A stretch of DNA of 64,000 bases from Uloborus plumipes (GCA_038373865.1 JAXGGA010003896.1:1-64000), one strand, 5' to 3'. Counted from the stretch's first letter, positions 22,204 to 34,800 are shown. Notes: a model not told the origin generated them from the sequence alone. Translations and numbers: made by a program.

Positions 22204-23997
22204 ATGGCGACGAGGATGGGATTAGGTGCCCTACTTTCACATAGATTACCAGATGGGACTGAACGACCTATTTCTTTTGCTTCGAAAACGCTGTCGAAGA
22301 CGGAAATTAGGTACTCCCAAATAGACAAAGAGGCACTTGGAATCTCTTGGGGTGTTAAGAAATTTTACCTGTATCTCAAAGGTAGAAGATTCATTTTGAT
22401 TACAGATCACAAACCCTTAACACAGATTTTCGGATCAAAGAAAGGATTGCCAGTTATGTCAGCAACAAGACTCTTACACTATGCACTACATTTGCAGTCT
22501 TTTGATTTTAATATAGAATATCGCAACAGTAAGGACAACAGCAATGCGGATTGTCTGTCAAGATTACCTCTTAAATCTGAAGAATTAAATGTAATAGATG
22601 ACATATCAATGTTTCAAATCTCACAGATTGAGACACTCCCGGTGACAGCTAAAGAACTGGAAAAAGCAACCCGTGATGATGCAAAACTAGGCCCACTTTT
22701 ACAAAAATTGAAATTGGGTGCTGATTTGAAGGGGAAAGAGCAATCCTACAGTCTGGAGTCCGGTTGCATTTTCTATGGTCAAAGAGTCTGCGTTCCGAAA
22801 AATTTGCAAAGTCGGATTTTGGAGGAACTACATGCTGGTCACATTGGCATGGTAAAAATGAAAGCAATAGCTCGCTCATTCGTGTATTGGGAGAATATTG
22901 ATCAAGACATTGAAAGAATGGCCAGGAACTGTGGTGAGTGTATGAGATATCACAACACCCCACAAAAATCCAAAGTCCATTATTGGGAATACCCATCCAA
23001 GCCATGGGAGAGAATACATGTTGATTTTGCGGGTCCATTCATGGATAGCATGTTTTTCATCATAGTGGACGCTCATTCCAAATGGATAGAGGTTTTTCCT
23101 ATGAGATCTACTATATCCTCCAACACGATTGAAATTCTGCGAGATTGTTTCTCACGTTATGGACTTCCTATAACATTGGTTAGTGACAATGGCCCACAGT
23201 TTACTTCAGATGAATTCCAGTATTTCATGAACAGCTGTGGGATAAAGCACAGAACATGCGCTCCTTTTAAGCCATCAAGTAATGGGCAAGCAGAGAGATA
23301 TGTGTTTTCCCTGAAACAGTCTTTACGCTCACTTCGAAATTTCCCTGGATCCTTAAGACAAAAACTGGCAATATTTCTCACACAATATAGAAAAGCTCCA
23401 AACAGTACAACAGGCCAGAGTCCTTCGATGCTTTTTCTTAAGAGAGAAATTCGAACAAGAATTGATCTTGTGAAGCCAGAACTTAAGAAAACAATCGAAG
23501 ATAAACAAAGGGGAAATAGCATATATTTCAGAGATCGAGTTTTTGGAATTGGAGACAAAGTTGCAATCAGGAATTACAGTGCTCCAAACCGTAAATGGGT
23601 TTTCGGCAACATTGTATCGAGAGATGGACAGCTACATTATACTATATTAGTTGATGGAGTTTTGATCAGACGTCACATTGACCAAATTCGACCAGCTGGT
23701 AATTTCCCAACAGAATATCAACAGTACAACCCAAATCAATTTTATCCTTCCAGAGGCTCAGAAAGTTACAAGGGTTCATCTGCTCCAGCTGCAAGTACAG
23801 ATCAATCTTCTAGTGATTCTACACAGGAATCACCCAGTGAAAGTTTATCTGATGATCCTTCCACACCATCCTCGCATGCTCAGCCAACTGCTACAACTCC
23901 ACCGTCGAATCCAGTTCTAGTGGTTACCCCTAAAACCACAACATCACTGAGACGATCCTCTAGAATTCGCAAAGCACCAGATAGACTGAACTTGTAA
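22204..23997 (+). CDS. Ty3/gypsy pol remnant: RNase H (N-truncated), integrase, C-terminal domain
   Basis: 597 codons. The first six come from the primer-binding region; pol sequence starts at GLGALLSHRLPDGTERP. RNase H (about 7-118) keeps Glu in DKEALG and Asp in ITDHKPL and NADCLSR, but the deletion removed the segment holding its first catalytic Asp. The integrase HHCC finger begins at His210 (HAGHIGMVKMK...CGEC). The catalytic core shows VDFAGPF (Asp274), SDNGPQF (Asp328) and NGQAER (Glu364), an exact D-35-E spacing. A GPY/F-like region (about 440-500) and a Ser/Pro/Thr-rich tail follow. No stop or frameshift interrupts it. Integrase would insert retroelement cDNA; without gag or reverse transcriptase it could act only in trans, if at all. 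Confidence 0.93.
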   Translation: MATRMGLGALLSHRLPDGTERPISFASKTLSKTEIRYSQIDKEALGISWGVKKFYLYLKGRRFILITDHKPLTQIFGSKKGLPVMSATRLLHYALHLQSFDFNIEYRNSKDNSNADCLSRLPLKSEELNVIDDISMFQISQIETLPVTAKELEKATRDDAKLGPLLQKLKLGADLKGKEQSYSLESGCIFYGQRVCVPKNLQSRILEELHAGHIGMVKMKAIARSFVYWENIDQDIERMARNCGECMRYHNTPQKSKVHYWEYPSKPWERIHVDFAGPFMDSMFFIIVDAHSKWIEVFPMRSTISSNTIEILRDCFSRYGLPITLVSDNGPQFTSDEFQYFMNSCGIKHRTCAPFKPSSNGQAERYVFSLKQSLRSLRNFPGSLRQKLAIFLTQYRKAPNSTTGQSPSMLFLKREIRTRIDLVKPELKKTIEDKQRGNSIYFRDRVFGIGDKVAIRNYSAPNRKWVFGNIVSRDGQLHYTILVDGVLIRRHIDQIRPAGNFPTEYQQYNPNQFYPSRGSESYKGSSAPAASTDQSSSDSTQESPSESLSDDPSTPSSHAQPTATTPPSNPVLVVTPKTTTSLRRSSRIRKAPDRLNL

Positions 23998-24041
23998 ATT
24001 TTGTATATATTCTTCTATTCTTCAAAATGGGTGGAGGAAGT

Positions 24042-24207
24042 TGTAAGATATTATCATTTAACTGTAACTGTAAAGTATTAACGTGTAACTGTATTTGTAA
24101 CTGTATGACATGTAAATAATAAACCGCGGTAACCTCTCACGCAGAACAGCATGGTTCTTGTGTTACATTAATTGACTATACATCAATTATCTAGCCAAAA
24201 CACGACA
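24042..24207 (+). repeat. 3' LTR (166 bp)
   Basis: Near-identical to 22039-22202. It has a 2-bp gain at AAACCGCGG and single-base changes at GCATGG and CTATAC. Confidence 0.92.
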
Positions 24208-24212
24208 CTTCA

Positions 24213-24863
24213 TGTTTTCATAAAACATTGAAAACCTTTTTTTTTTCGGCGAAGGGGAAGGACAACATCATAAATTACAGCCCCGAGTGACGCCCAACTA
24301 GAATCGCAAATTTTTTTTTAATTTTCAAAAATACACCAAATAAAGACATTATACTACTACAAAACAATAAAAATAAGCCATTAAATAACATAAAAGGTTC
24401 CAAGAAGGAAATTAAATTTTAAGGAGCAAAATTGGCAACAATTATTTCAGCAATGAGATTTTTTTTTTCGCCATTTTGTCATGTTTCACGTTGAGGTAAC
24501 TCCAATAAAATTTCCTATTCAACTTTCACAAAAAATCATAGTTAATAACGAACCTTCTCTTTTACCATCTTTCCAGCTTCCAGAGTATGAATTGCCTTGG
24601 TCATCGTAAATGCTTTTACTTTTTAGAATATTTTTCGATTTCCTTTTTGCATGTAAAGATTTAGAAATAAAAGGCATTTTGAGATAAATTTTATGCAGTT
24701 CGATTCATCTGTTTCTCGACAAGGAAAAGGGGAGAGCTATCAAAACGTGGAAGATGATATAATTATGACAGACAATTTCCCATTACTTTAATTACTGTTG
24801 CCATTACTGCTCTTTATGCTTCAAGTTTTACATTTCAATGGGGACCTTTATTGTTATTAAGCA
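24213..24863. other. Non-coding, AT-rich
   Basis: No gene or repeat boundary was recognised in this interval. Confidence 0.45.
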
Positions 24864-25834
24864 CTAGCCGGGTACCCGGCCCTGCCCGGGTTTCTGTGGG
24901 TGTAGGGTGGTTTAGTGAAACTCATTCATAAATTTCCCAACACTAAAGTGCATATCTATAAACATAATGGCTACTTCTGTAAACAATGGCTATGTTATGG
25001 ATAAACTATAAAAAAAATAATGCAAGCTAAAAAAAATAGCAAGCTACAAATAATGTTTGAGTAAATAGGAAATGTTATAAGCTTGGTATATTAAAATAAA
25101 TTATATGGATGAATCCTAGTTTAAGGTCCGGCGATAAATTATTAAATCTGGCAACCACAGAATTATCATTGGATGATTGGATTGTTTGGCGATTTTGAGC
25201 TAAATGATTGCAACCTTAAGCTACAGTCTGAAAAAAATCGCCAAACCCGGACCCTAAAGTAGGATTTTACCAATTATATATTTACAGTATCAATCGCACT
25301 GAAATTAACCATTTCCGAATATTGCTCCTTAAATGAGTCCCATTATTAGTTTCATCCTCGTGACAACATTGGTGAGGTGAAAACATCTTATGTACCTAAT
25401 TAAAAAATTTTTTTGACTATAAACACTTTCTATTCTCTAACTATTGCCAAAATCAATTTTTTTTTATTTCACCCGTTAGCGATTGTTGACTCAGATAAAT
25501 ATAAAAATCCTTAGAAGGCAATAAATTGTATACTTACTCCAGAGAAGCCTTGGTTCAAAATTTTCAATATGATTACAATCAATATTGTTGCTGCTTGGCA
25601 CCAAATCTTTGCAACAATGGGTTGAAAATTTAATCATTTAATGGGGAAATGACATAAAATTAACTGTTTTCCATAATAACTTTTTTAAACTAAGCTTTTT
25701 AGAAATAAATTATAGCTTATCCTGCTCCCTGTTACTGTAGCTATCTAAGGTGAAAAAATGGTTAAAATCGGTTCAGTAGTTTGGAAGATTACCTCGGACA
25801 TACGTTTTCAAAAGTAGTCTTTTATGTATATAGA
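24864..25834 (-). mobile_element. Non-autonomous Helitron
   Basis: On the minus strand it starts A|TCTATATACATAAAAGAC and ends GCCGGGTACCCGGCTAG|T. The 14-bp palindrome GCCGGGTACCCGGC is the subterminal hairpin, overlapping the final CTAG. Insertion lies between A and T with no target duplication, as expected. There is no Rep/helicase ORF. A sister with the same end rules is at 46207-46880. Confidence 0.75.
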
Positions 25835-25921
25835 TACGTTGAGAGCATATAGGGTAGACAGACCAGTGAATGAACAGTGAACACTTTCATTTTTTCACAA
25901 GCAAAATTTCATTTTTAAAAA

Positions 25922-26779
25922 TCTGGTATGGACCCCACACTACTTCCTTTTACGTGTAAATTTCTCAGTAGTTGCTTAAGTGTTAAAAATGTGCTTGGAG
26001 TGTGCAAGGTAACAATTCAAATATTTGACTCCCTAATCTACACGAAAACAATGCAAAAAATATTTGTACTAATGGTTATTTTTCTAAATATTGCTGATTT
26101 TAATATCATTTAGTGAATTTTTCGCAAAATATCGGCCAATAGCGCCAAGTTGAACCCAAATTCAAAAAAAAATTTTTTCGGCCAAATTTGTCACCAACTT
26201 GGCGATATGTCGCCAAGTTGGCGTCAAACACTTGGCTACCAAAAGCTTGGCGACATGTCGTCAAGTGTGGCGCCAATTCATATCACTTGAGTCTGTATTG
26301 AAATTAACATTGATTTTCCCAAAAAAAGGGTGTAAAAGACCCCCTTTAGGAACATTCGAATGCATATCCCAAGGGGAGGTGCCACACAACTAGACCCCCC
26401 TCGCTCAGAGCCCTAACATACCAAGCTAGAAGGGTTTCTACGGCATATAGTTTTTTGAGTATTATGCGAGGTCACATACGCACGTACATCCGCACTATCG
26501 TTACATACCAGGACGTCACGAGGAAGAAAACTCGTTCGTAATTTACTCGGGGGTGGTCGTACATGTGATTTTTTTTTCGGCTGTTTGTCTCTGTTGGTTA
26601 GGTACAGATTGGCACGTGCCTGGACCAGGTTCGAAAAAACTACGCTGACATTCCCACTCTCAGCGCGGTGAGCTCAAAGTCAAAATTTAGGATCCGAAAT
26701 TTGAGTGAAATTTTTTTCGTGATCACTCATCAGTGTCACTTCCTCTTTACATTAACGTAATACGTAAAGGAAGTAAAAA
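25922..26779 (+). mobile_element. TTGGCGA-rich non-autonomous element, copy b
   Basis: Same start (TCTGGTATGGACCCCACAC) and same end palindrome as copy a. It carries many one- or two-base insertions relative to copies a and c, for example in its central TTCGAATGCA...GAAGGGTTTCTACGG part. Confidence 0.7.
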
Positions 26780-26849
26780 ATCGTAGTAATTTTAAATACT
26801 GTAATATTCAGTTCGTGATAGTTGAAAATTTTATTGATCTATGTAAAGA

Positions 26850-27495
26850 AGTAAAAGAAAATATTTTACAATGGTTAATTTTCTAAATATTGCTGATTTT
26901 AATATCATTCAGAGAATTTTTCGCAAAATATCGCCAATCGCGCCAAGTTGAGCCCAAATTCAAAAAAAATAATTTTTCGCCAAATGTGTCGCCAACTTGG
27001 CGATATGTCCCCGAGTTGGCGTCAAACACTTGGCGACCAAAAGCTTGGCGACATATCGCCAAGTGGTCGCGCCAATTCATATCACTTGAGTCTGCATTGA
27101 AATTAACACTGATTTACCCCAAAAAAGGGGTAAAACACCCCTTGGGAACATTCAAATGCAACCACAAGGGGACGTGCACAATTAGACCATCCTCAGAGCC
27201 TACATACCAAGCTAGAAGCTTCTACGGCATATAGTTTGTGAGTTATGCTACCCACATACATACATACGCACATACAGAAGTCACGAGAAAACTCGTGGTA
27301 ATTAACTCGAGGGAGGTTGAAAAGGATTTTTCGCCTGCTTATATGTTGGTAGGTACATATGCACGAGCTGACAGGTCGAAAAAACTACGGAACATTCATT
27401 CGGGGGTGAGCAAAATCAAAATTTAGACTCAAATTTGAGTGATTTTTTTTTTCGCGATCACAATACTTCCTTTACTACGCAAAAGGAAGTAAAAA
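26850..27495 (+). mobile_element. TTGGCGA-rich element, copy c (5'-truncated)
   Basis: Similarity to copies a and b begins at AAAATATTTTACAATGG and runs to the terminal AAAAGGAAGTAAAAA. The first ~135 bp of the family are missing. Confidence 0.7.
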
Positions 27496-27918
27496 TGGAA
27501 AGAATAAATTTTTAGTTTAGTACTATACGGAATGGTTGTTGCCAAACACAATGAGTTTTTCAGTGCAATAAATTTTATTAATTGAAATACAGTTTCGATT
27601 CGACGAGACATTTCATTCTATGTTTATCCTCACCCAGCTTTCCAATTTTTTTGAATCTTAATTGATTCAGCTTTAACACATTAAAGATGTTGGTTTCGAA
27701 TCCTTGTGAAAGGAAATTTTTCTTCCAAATGTTACCATTGCTAATAAGACCTTTTGCTCCCAACAATGGTTAAATCAATATCGCTTTTACTATTTTCTGT
27801 TTCCTGAATTCATTAAGATTAGTAAATGTACTTCCAGAAGTTGACCGAATGAATGAACAGTGCCTATTTCACACGTAAAATTTTAGCAACTAATCCCTCT
27901 GTAGGTTTTCTTTAAGAT
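27496..27918. other. Non-coding, AT-rich
   Basis: No supported gene, repeat or structure. Confidence 0.45.
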
Positions 27919-27926
27919 GTACTCTC

Positions 27927-30900
27927 CAGTGGCGGCGCTAGCTATGGGGCAAGGGGGGCCCCCCTGTCGGGAACGTCTTGCCCCCCCCCCTCCCGCCATC
28001 GGGGAAAATTTCTTGCTTCGTCGGGAAAAAATTTCCGACAGAAATCTGAGCGCCGAAAATGTTTCTGATTCCGACAGATCGCTAATTTTCTTCGAATAAA
28101 ATCAACGAAGAAAACTTTTTTCTAAACATTCTCAGTATTCGACAAATTACACGATTTCAGACCAATTTCGAACACGAGAACCCTTAGGGAAGCCCGGTAG
28201 TAACAAAAGAGGTATCTGCGATCTGCCGAAAATTATTTTTGTTCAGGTTGAAAAGGGCAAATCTTCCTTTTTAGCCTACTTTCCCGTTAATAATAAAAGA
28301 AAGACGAAAAAAGTATTAAAAGTGGCTTAATGCATCTAAAAAATATCGCCAAGTCCAAAAAATATCGCCAAGTAAAAAAAATAAAAAGGTAAAATGAATA
28401 TCGAAAAATTAAAAATTTGAAAGTAGGGTATTGAGATGGGGAATTTGTGTGTCTGTCTGTCTGTCGGTCGGTCGTCGTCCCCCCCCCCCCCCCAATAACT
28501 TTTGAATGAACATTCCGATTTGGACAAACTTTTTTTTGTTGGAAAGATCTCGGCGAGTACAGCTCATTCCCATATTTGATTTTTCGATTTGAACAATTTT
28601 TGGTGCAACTTTAAACCGTTCAAACAACCTGGCCCGCAATATTAATTTTTTAGTTAACAGTCCGATTTGAACAAACTTTTTTTTGTTCGAAAGATCTTTT
28701 CAAGGGTACTTCATTCCCGTATCTACATTTTCGATTTGAACAATTTTTCGTTCAACATTGAACAGTTCAAACAAGCTGTCACCCCTAATAACTTTTGAGT
28801 GAACAGTCTGATTTAAACAATTTCTTTTGTTCGAAGCATTTCGGCAAGGACACTTAATTACCGTATTTAAATTTTAAATTTGAACATTTTTGGTTCAACA
28901 TTGAACCGTTCAAGCAACCTTTTCCCACCTAATAACTTTTAAGTGAACCGTCCGAATTGAATAAACTTTTTTTTGTTCGAAAGATCTTATCAAGAATACT
29001 TCATTCCCGTTTTTAAATTTTCAATTTGAACAATATTTCGTTCAACATTGAACCGTTCAAATAAGCTCTCACCCCTAATAACTTTTGAGTGAACAGTCCG
29101 ATTTAAACAAACTTTTTTTTGTTCGAAAGATCTCGGCAAGGATACTTCATTACCGTATTTAAATTTTCAATTTGGACATTTTTTCGTTCAACATTGAACC
29201 GTTCAAGCAACCTTTCTCCACCTAATAACTTTTAAATGAACCGTCAGAATTGAATAAACTTTTTTTGTTCGAAAGATCTCGTAGAGACTCATTCCCATAT
29301 TTCACTTTTCAATTTGAACCATTTTTCGTTCAATGATGAACAGTTCAGAAAACAATTTAACATGAGCGCCTACTGGAAAATTTAAATTGAATGTTGATTC
29401 TGAACTTCAAGGCGGATTTCCTTCAAACTAACTTTGTAAGAAAATGATTTTGATAAATAATGTATTGTAAAGTACTTTTCTGAATAATCTTCTGTGAGGA
29501 CTCTGATTCCGACTCCGACTCGCCAACAAGGCGGAAATGCAGGCTCAGAAAAAAATGACTGACTGGGCAGACAATTTTTTGTTTATTTATTTATTTGTTT
29601 TGTTTAATTTATTATTATTATGATTTTTTTTGGCAGACGATATTTTTTTTTTTTTTTTGCTAACAAAAATTTTTCATTCACGAGAGCACTTTGTTCTTTA
29701 TTTATATTTAACAACTGGCAACGGATTAAAAACGAAATTCAAGACATTTTATTAACGAACGAGTTTTTTTTTCTTTCTTTGATAAAATGTGTTTTGAAGT
29801 TCTTTGTACTTTTATTTTATTTATTTATTTATTTTTTTCTTTTGAAAACGATTGTGGAATTTTTCTACGGAAGAACTATAACAGTTACATTCTTTAAAAG
29901 GTGCGACAAAACTTAATTGACTCGTTTATTTAATTTTTACGTGTCTATTTCATCTGATCAGAGGGGTATATTTTGCTTTTAGAAATCAGCTTTAAGTGCT
30001 ATAGAGGTATGTTTGACATAATTTTCAGTTTCAGATAATCAAGAGAATATTGATCAGATGCTACAATGCCGATGTCGGTGTACGGGAAAGTAGGCTCGTT
30101 TAGTTCTTGACAGAACTTCTTGTTTTTTTCTCACCAGCGGTTCCCACCCGCAAATCGCCAGCAGCATGGCAAACGGATATTCATTGTCACTTTCTGAGAA
30201 TCTGATAATCATCAGCGAGAAAATAGCTGCTTAATTGCCCCAACCTCATTTAAGACCAGCCGCTAGACACGTGTTTCTCCGAGGGCTTTTGTCACCCACC
30301 AACTTTCGAGGAGCGATACTTGAGACTAGGGGATTAGACCCCTTTTTCCTACTTGGGCGGCGAATGCCGCGGGCTCCCGCGCATTGCATAGCGAGTTTAA
30401 GAAGCGAAGCACGCTTCTTAGCAAGAAGAAAAAAAATGGAACAATATTTGAACGAATTAAAATTTAACAGAATAGAACAGATGTAAATCATCTCCAGAAC
30501 TTAGAAGTAACTGGGTAAGTGTGTAAAAACTTTTGGAATGCTTTTTTTTTTTTTTTTGAACAATAGGAGCAGGAGCAATTTGAATTTGATGTTTTCTTTT
30601 TTCTTTCTTTCATTTAAAAATGTGCACATTTAGATAGCAACGAGTTAATAACTAAATCTACACACTTTGTGTGTTTGGAGGCGAGGGAACAAAAAAGTGT
30701 TGATACTTTTGTTTCGCTACTTTTTTTTCTCTCTCAAACAGAATAGTTTCTAAGCTAATTCTTTAAATTTATTAATTTCAATTGCACTTCATTTGTTTTT
30801 CATTTTCTTTTTTCGTTTCGTGTATCCTCTGAAATTCTCAATCCTCATTTTTAAGGATCCTCAACCGCCGACGCAACAAAACAAGGAAGGAGGTTATAAT

Positions 30901-31798
30901 GTTGACGTGTCTGTGTGTTTGTCGATCTGTGTACCTGTCTGTGGCACTCTAGAACCGATTTCAAAAAAAAAAAAAAAAAAGAAGTTTGAAAGGAGAGTTG
31001 ATCGAGATCGTTCTTAGCTAGGTCGCGTCTTCGAATGACATTGATTAACGAAGATAGTAATTAAAAACCTTTAAAACTTTTTTCCCTATTTTTGAAGAGA
31101 AAAAATACTTGAAAAGCTAAAACAACGGTATCAAAACAAAGAAAAAAAAAAAAAAGCGTCTGATAGAATGTGTTTGGAACTTCCATTTTATATAGCATTT
31201 GAATATTAACTAACTTTTTTTAGCAAATGCGGCTTAGCCTTAAATTTATGATATTAGATATAGTATATTACGATTTACGGATTGTCGGTCGACGGGAAAA
31301 GAAAACTCAATGATTTAAAATGTTTTTTGTCGCTATTTTCTATTTGTTAACAATTAAAATACTTGTAATTGTATAAAGCAGTAAGAAACCGCTCCTAATC
31401 CAGGGCTAAATTGATTTTAGTATGAGGTTTTAAAAGAATACTCAATTTTTCCTCTTTATTCTGCTTTTATGACTGGCAAATTTACTAGTAAGGAGTATCT
31501 TTCCTTTTCCGTGTTTACTTTGTCCGCTCGAAAAAAATTAAATATATTTAAATTTAAAATGCTTTTGAGCAGTGTAGTTCATTTTAATCTGGGTCGGGGG
31601 TTTTAAAAATTTTTAATCTTTGTACTTGTACTATTTAGTTTTAGTTTCAGGGTAAGAACGATTACCTTTCAATCGAATGCATCATAAAAAAATTTAAAAA
31701 CTGGGGACAGGGGGGTAACTAAATTTTTGAATTATACCTGTGCCCCCTGTCGGGCAAGCTTGCCCCCCCCCGTCGGACATTTCCTAGCGCTACCTCTG
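27927..31798. mobile_element. 3.9-kb hAT element, same family as 5076-7164
   Basis: Ends are CAGTGGCGGCGCTAGCTATG and TAGCGCTACCTCTG. GTACTCTC is duplicated exactly at 27919-27926 and 31799-31806. Shared blocks with the shorter relative include CCCACCCGCAAATCGCC and TGACGTGTCTGTGT. The extra length is mainly the 145-bp minisatellite at 28493-29350 and poly-T-rich DNA after it. No transposase is evident. Confidence 0.92.
28493..29350 (+). repeat. Minisatellite, six ~145-bp units with dimeric alternation
   Basis: The core GTTCGAAAGATCT recurs at roughly 145-bp steps (about 28540, 28689, 28976, 29121 and 29267, with a diverged version near 28835). Junctions alternate between CACCCCTAATAACTTTTGAG and CCACCTAATAACTTTTAA, so the higher-order unit is about 290 bp. 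Confidence 0.85.
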
Positions 31799-31806
31799 GT
31801 ACTCTC

Positions 31807-34800
31807 ATAGAGAGTAAGATATACTCTTCTCGTCTCTGTTGCCTTGTTCTGTTTTTAAAACATTTAACATATACATTTCGTAAAAAGTTTTTCGATTTTA
31901 TCATCATCATCATCATTATTATTATTACTATATGTTTATTTATTATAATAATAATAATTATTATTATTATTATTTTGAAAAAGTACATTTTGCATTATTT
32001 TAATTGAAAAAAAAAAAAAAAGTTTGCCCCCCCCCCCCCACTTTTCGAGGCCAAATTACGCCTATGACTAGTACTGCAGAAAACGAAAAAGAATATAGGA
32101 AGGGTAATATTTTTTCTCGTGCTTAACATATTAATAAAGGAATCAATTACAAAGTAACTTCTAAAATACTAAATTAGGTATTTAATGAATAGTCAGAAAT
32201 GAAACATGTGTCACAAAAAAATATTTTTGAAAATATGCTACAAAATATGCTGGAATATGATTTTTGCATCACGCAGAATATTTTTTTTAATCAAGGAGCT
32301 GAGTTTCGCGCAACTTGATGCAAACCTCCCCCCCCCCCCCCCCCACATTTGTGCTAGAAATTTAAAAATTGAACTTTTACAGCAACATTTAACAAAGTTT
32401 TCAAGGTTTTTAAGCATTTGTAAATGGAAATTTTTTAAAGTAACTTTTGTCTAAGGTTGGTGAGCGTTCAACAAAGCAGAGGGTCTGTGAACGTATCTGT
32501 TAATGTGTGGTCTTGTTTATTGAAGACATGTTTAGCTATTAAAATCCTTCGAGGGTTACAAATTCTTATAAATGGGGACCAACAAAGTACCCTCTTAATT
32601 GAATCAGGGCGGGGTGAGAAGTAATCTCAGCCTAGTCGAAAACTAGGGGCCGACGATTAGGGGGTAAAAATCTGAGTGGTGTAAGTTTTATGGGGGAAGG
32701 GGGGGGCGCCGATCAAACTGACAAGTAGCTTGCCTTGAGCCTGAATTGATTTGGGAAAGAGAGCTGGAAGTGCTAATGAGAGTCTTGTTTTCAAGTATGT
32801 TTTGCAGCTAATGAGAATTTGAACTGTTTTTTTCTTTTTTTTTTGTACTTTTTCAAATTTTTACTCGTTTATTCGTCGTTAAAAGGAAAAAAAAACTTTT
32901 TTTTCTGTTTTACATTATGAAACATTTCGGGTTTCGGGGGGGGGGGGGGCCCCCCCCCCCTGGATACGGCCTTGCGTTACAGTAATTGCCAAACCGTAGT
33001 AATATGTCCCTTTTCTACAGAAACATTCTTATTTATTCTCTCATTAGAAACTATGTTGTGTTTTAGTCCTCTAAATAGGATTGTTCACTTATACGTCTCC
33101 CTCACTTGTGCGACTTTTTCTGCTGGTCCCTTGGGCCGGCGTATAAGTGAGAGTTCACTGTATTGAAATTGAATGCCAAAAATAACTATACCAGTTATGA
33201 TTGGTGATTTTAAGGGACTAGAATTCAGGAGTTCTCCTTGGAAATTGTTCGACATATGGTTCTGGAAGTAGAAAAATAGAGCTTCGGGAGCTCTCCCGCT
33301 AAAAATAGATTTGAAAGTTAAAAATGGATTTGATTTTGTGAGATGTTAGATTAAAAAGAGGATGCGGCGGAGATTCCTAAACCATACTGGAAATACTTTG
33401 AAATTGAAGTCTCAAAAACTCATTTTAACCCATTAATGCCTAGGGACGTTCTAAAAAAGGGTCTGAATTTCCCCAAAATGAATATTTCAACCAAATAATA
33501 GTGTTCAATTAGTACCTTGGTATTGTTTCAATTCGTTTTTAACAGATTGCAGCACATAACCATTGTAAAGTGAGTTTCTGTAGCAGTTTTAATATGATCT
33601 TTATCAAAAATTACATCGTTCACAATCTCCAGAAAAAAAGCGAACTTTTCAAAGTTTTTCCCAGCTTCCCAGTTTATGTTAATTGCTGATTTTATTTCTT
33701 CTTATAAAATGTCTTTTTACATAGTATATCGTAGGTATAAAAAAAATTTAGTGAAGAAAGTATGTACCCTATGGGGTTTATCGTAACTTTTAAGGGACGA
33801 TTTTTCTTTCCTTAATAAAAAATTATTTTTTACATAATATTTTTTTAATTATTTTTTCTGTCCATTAAACACTGTTAGTAACCAGTATACAAAATATCTT
33901 TGGGAAAAAAATGTCAGGCAGTAATGGGTTAAGCTACTTTTGAAGGTAAAGACCGGGTACGAGGCTTTTCTTCAAAACATTTCCTAGAAAAAGAGCTAAA
34001 AATTATCTTTGGTAAACTAAAAAAAGAGGTTGGTGTTCGATGCTCACTCGCGGAAAATTTACAAAATTAAAGGCAGGGGGGGGAAGCCATTTTAAAATAT
34101 TTTTTGTCTTGTCAAGGGGCTCGTCTTCAGGCTCCTGGGAGGGGCTTAAGCTCCTTAGCTCAACCCCCCCCCCCGTGGGTGCGCCACTGCTCTTAAAAAT
34201 GAGCTATTATGCAAGTCTGTCACTCCCATAGAATTAGAGATATGAAATTTTTAAGGAATTTTGTAAATAATTACTCTTTCTGAATGAAAGATTTTAAAAA
34301 TTATATATAAATTTAAACTCTCAAGGAGTAAGATTTGTAATGCCCCTTTTTAAGAACTTGGAATTCTTCTAAAAGGACCCAGGTTAACACAAGAGCGAAT
34401 CCAGAAAATTGTTATGGAAGGGGCGATTGATTTCATTACTTACTTTTTACTATATATACTTGTTTGCAAATATTGATCACATTGGTTTCGGACTTCAAAT
34501 CCGAAAAATTTCCGGGGAGAGCCCAAACTTCCTTCCTTCGGCGTCATTAAAACTAGTCTAAAATTAAGTTTTTGAACTTCAATGTTATAAATTTACGATT
34601 ACGATCGATACCCCAATACCAAGAGAGGGGCGATCGCCCCTCCCTTGGTATCGGGGATCCGCCTCCGAGTTAACAAGATTCACTCAGTCCTTGAGACATA
34701 TTTTTAACACATCCAGTAGTAGTTGTTAGAAGCACATCTTTTCTTTTTTTTTCCGATGACATCATACAAATCATAACTAAATCAAAAATCATTATCATCA

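Larger units (their letters stand above)
22039..24207 (+). mobile_element. Internally deleted Ty3/gypsy LTR retrotransposon
   Basis: Two LTRs (22039-22202 and 24042-24207) flank a single ORF, and CTTCA is duplicated outside both (22034-22038 and 24208-24212). A purine-rich tract, GGGTGGAGGAAG, precedes the 3' LTR, and a TGGCGACGAGGATGG stretch directly follows the 5' LTR where a primer-binding site is expected. That stretch is fused to the RNase H region, so gag, protease and nearly all reverse transcriptase are absent. The LTRs differ by about three substitutions and one 2-bp indel, indicating a young copy. Confidence 0.93.

Noticed and set aside
22649..23558. Minus-strand ORFs opposite the integrase
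   Set aside because: They are antisense shadows of the well-supported pol ORF.
28336..28639. Minus-strand ORFs reading DRQTDRPT-like runs
   Set aside because: These are translations of the TCTG microsatellite and poly-C tract at the edge of the minisatellite.
29620..29916. 98-codon Phe-rich ORF as a membrane protein
   Set aside because: It derives from poly-T and TTTA runs inside the hAT element.
33140..33166. pogo/Tigger terminal repeat
   Set aside because: Only one end was seen, with no partner or transposase; mentioned within the interval note but not called as an element.
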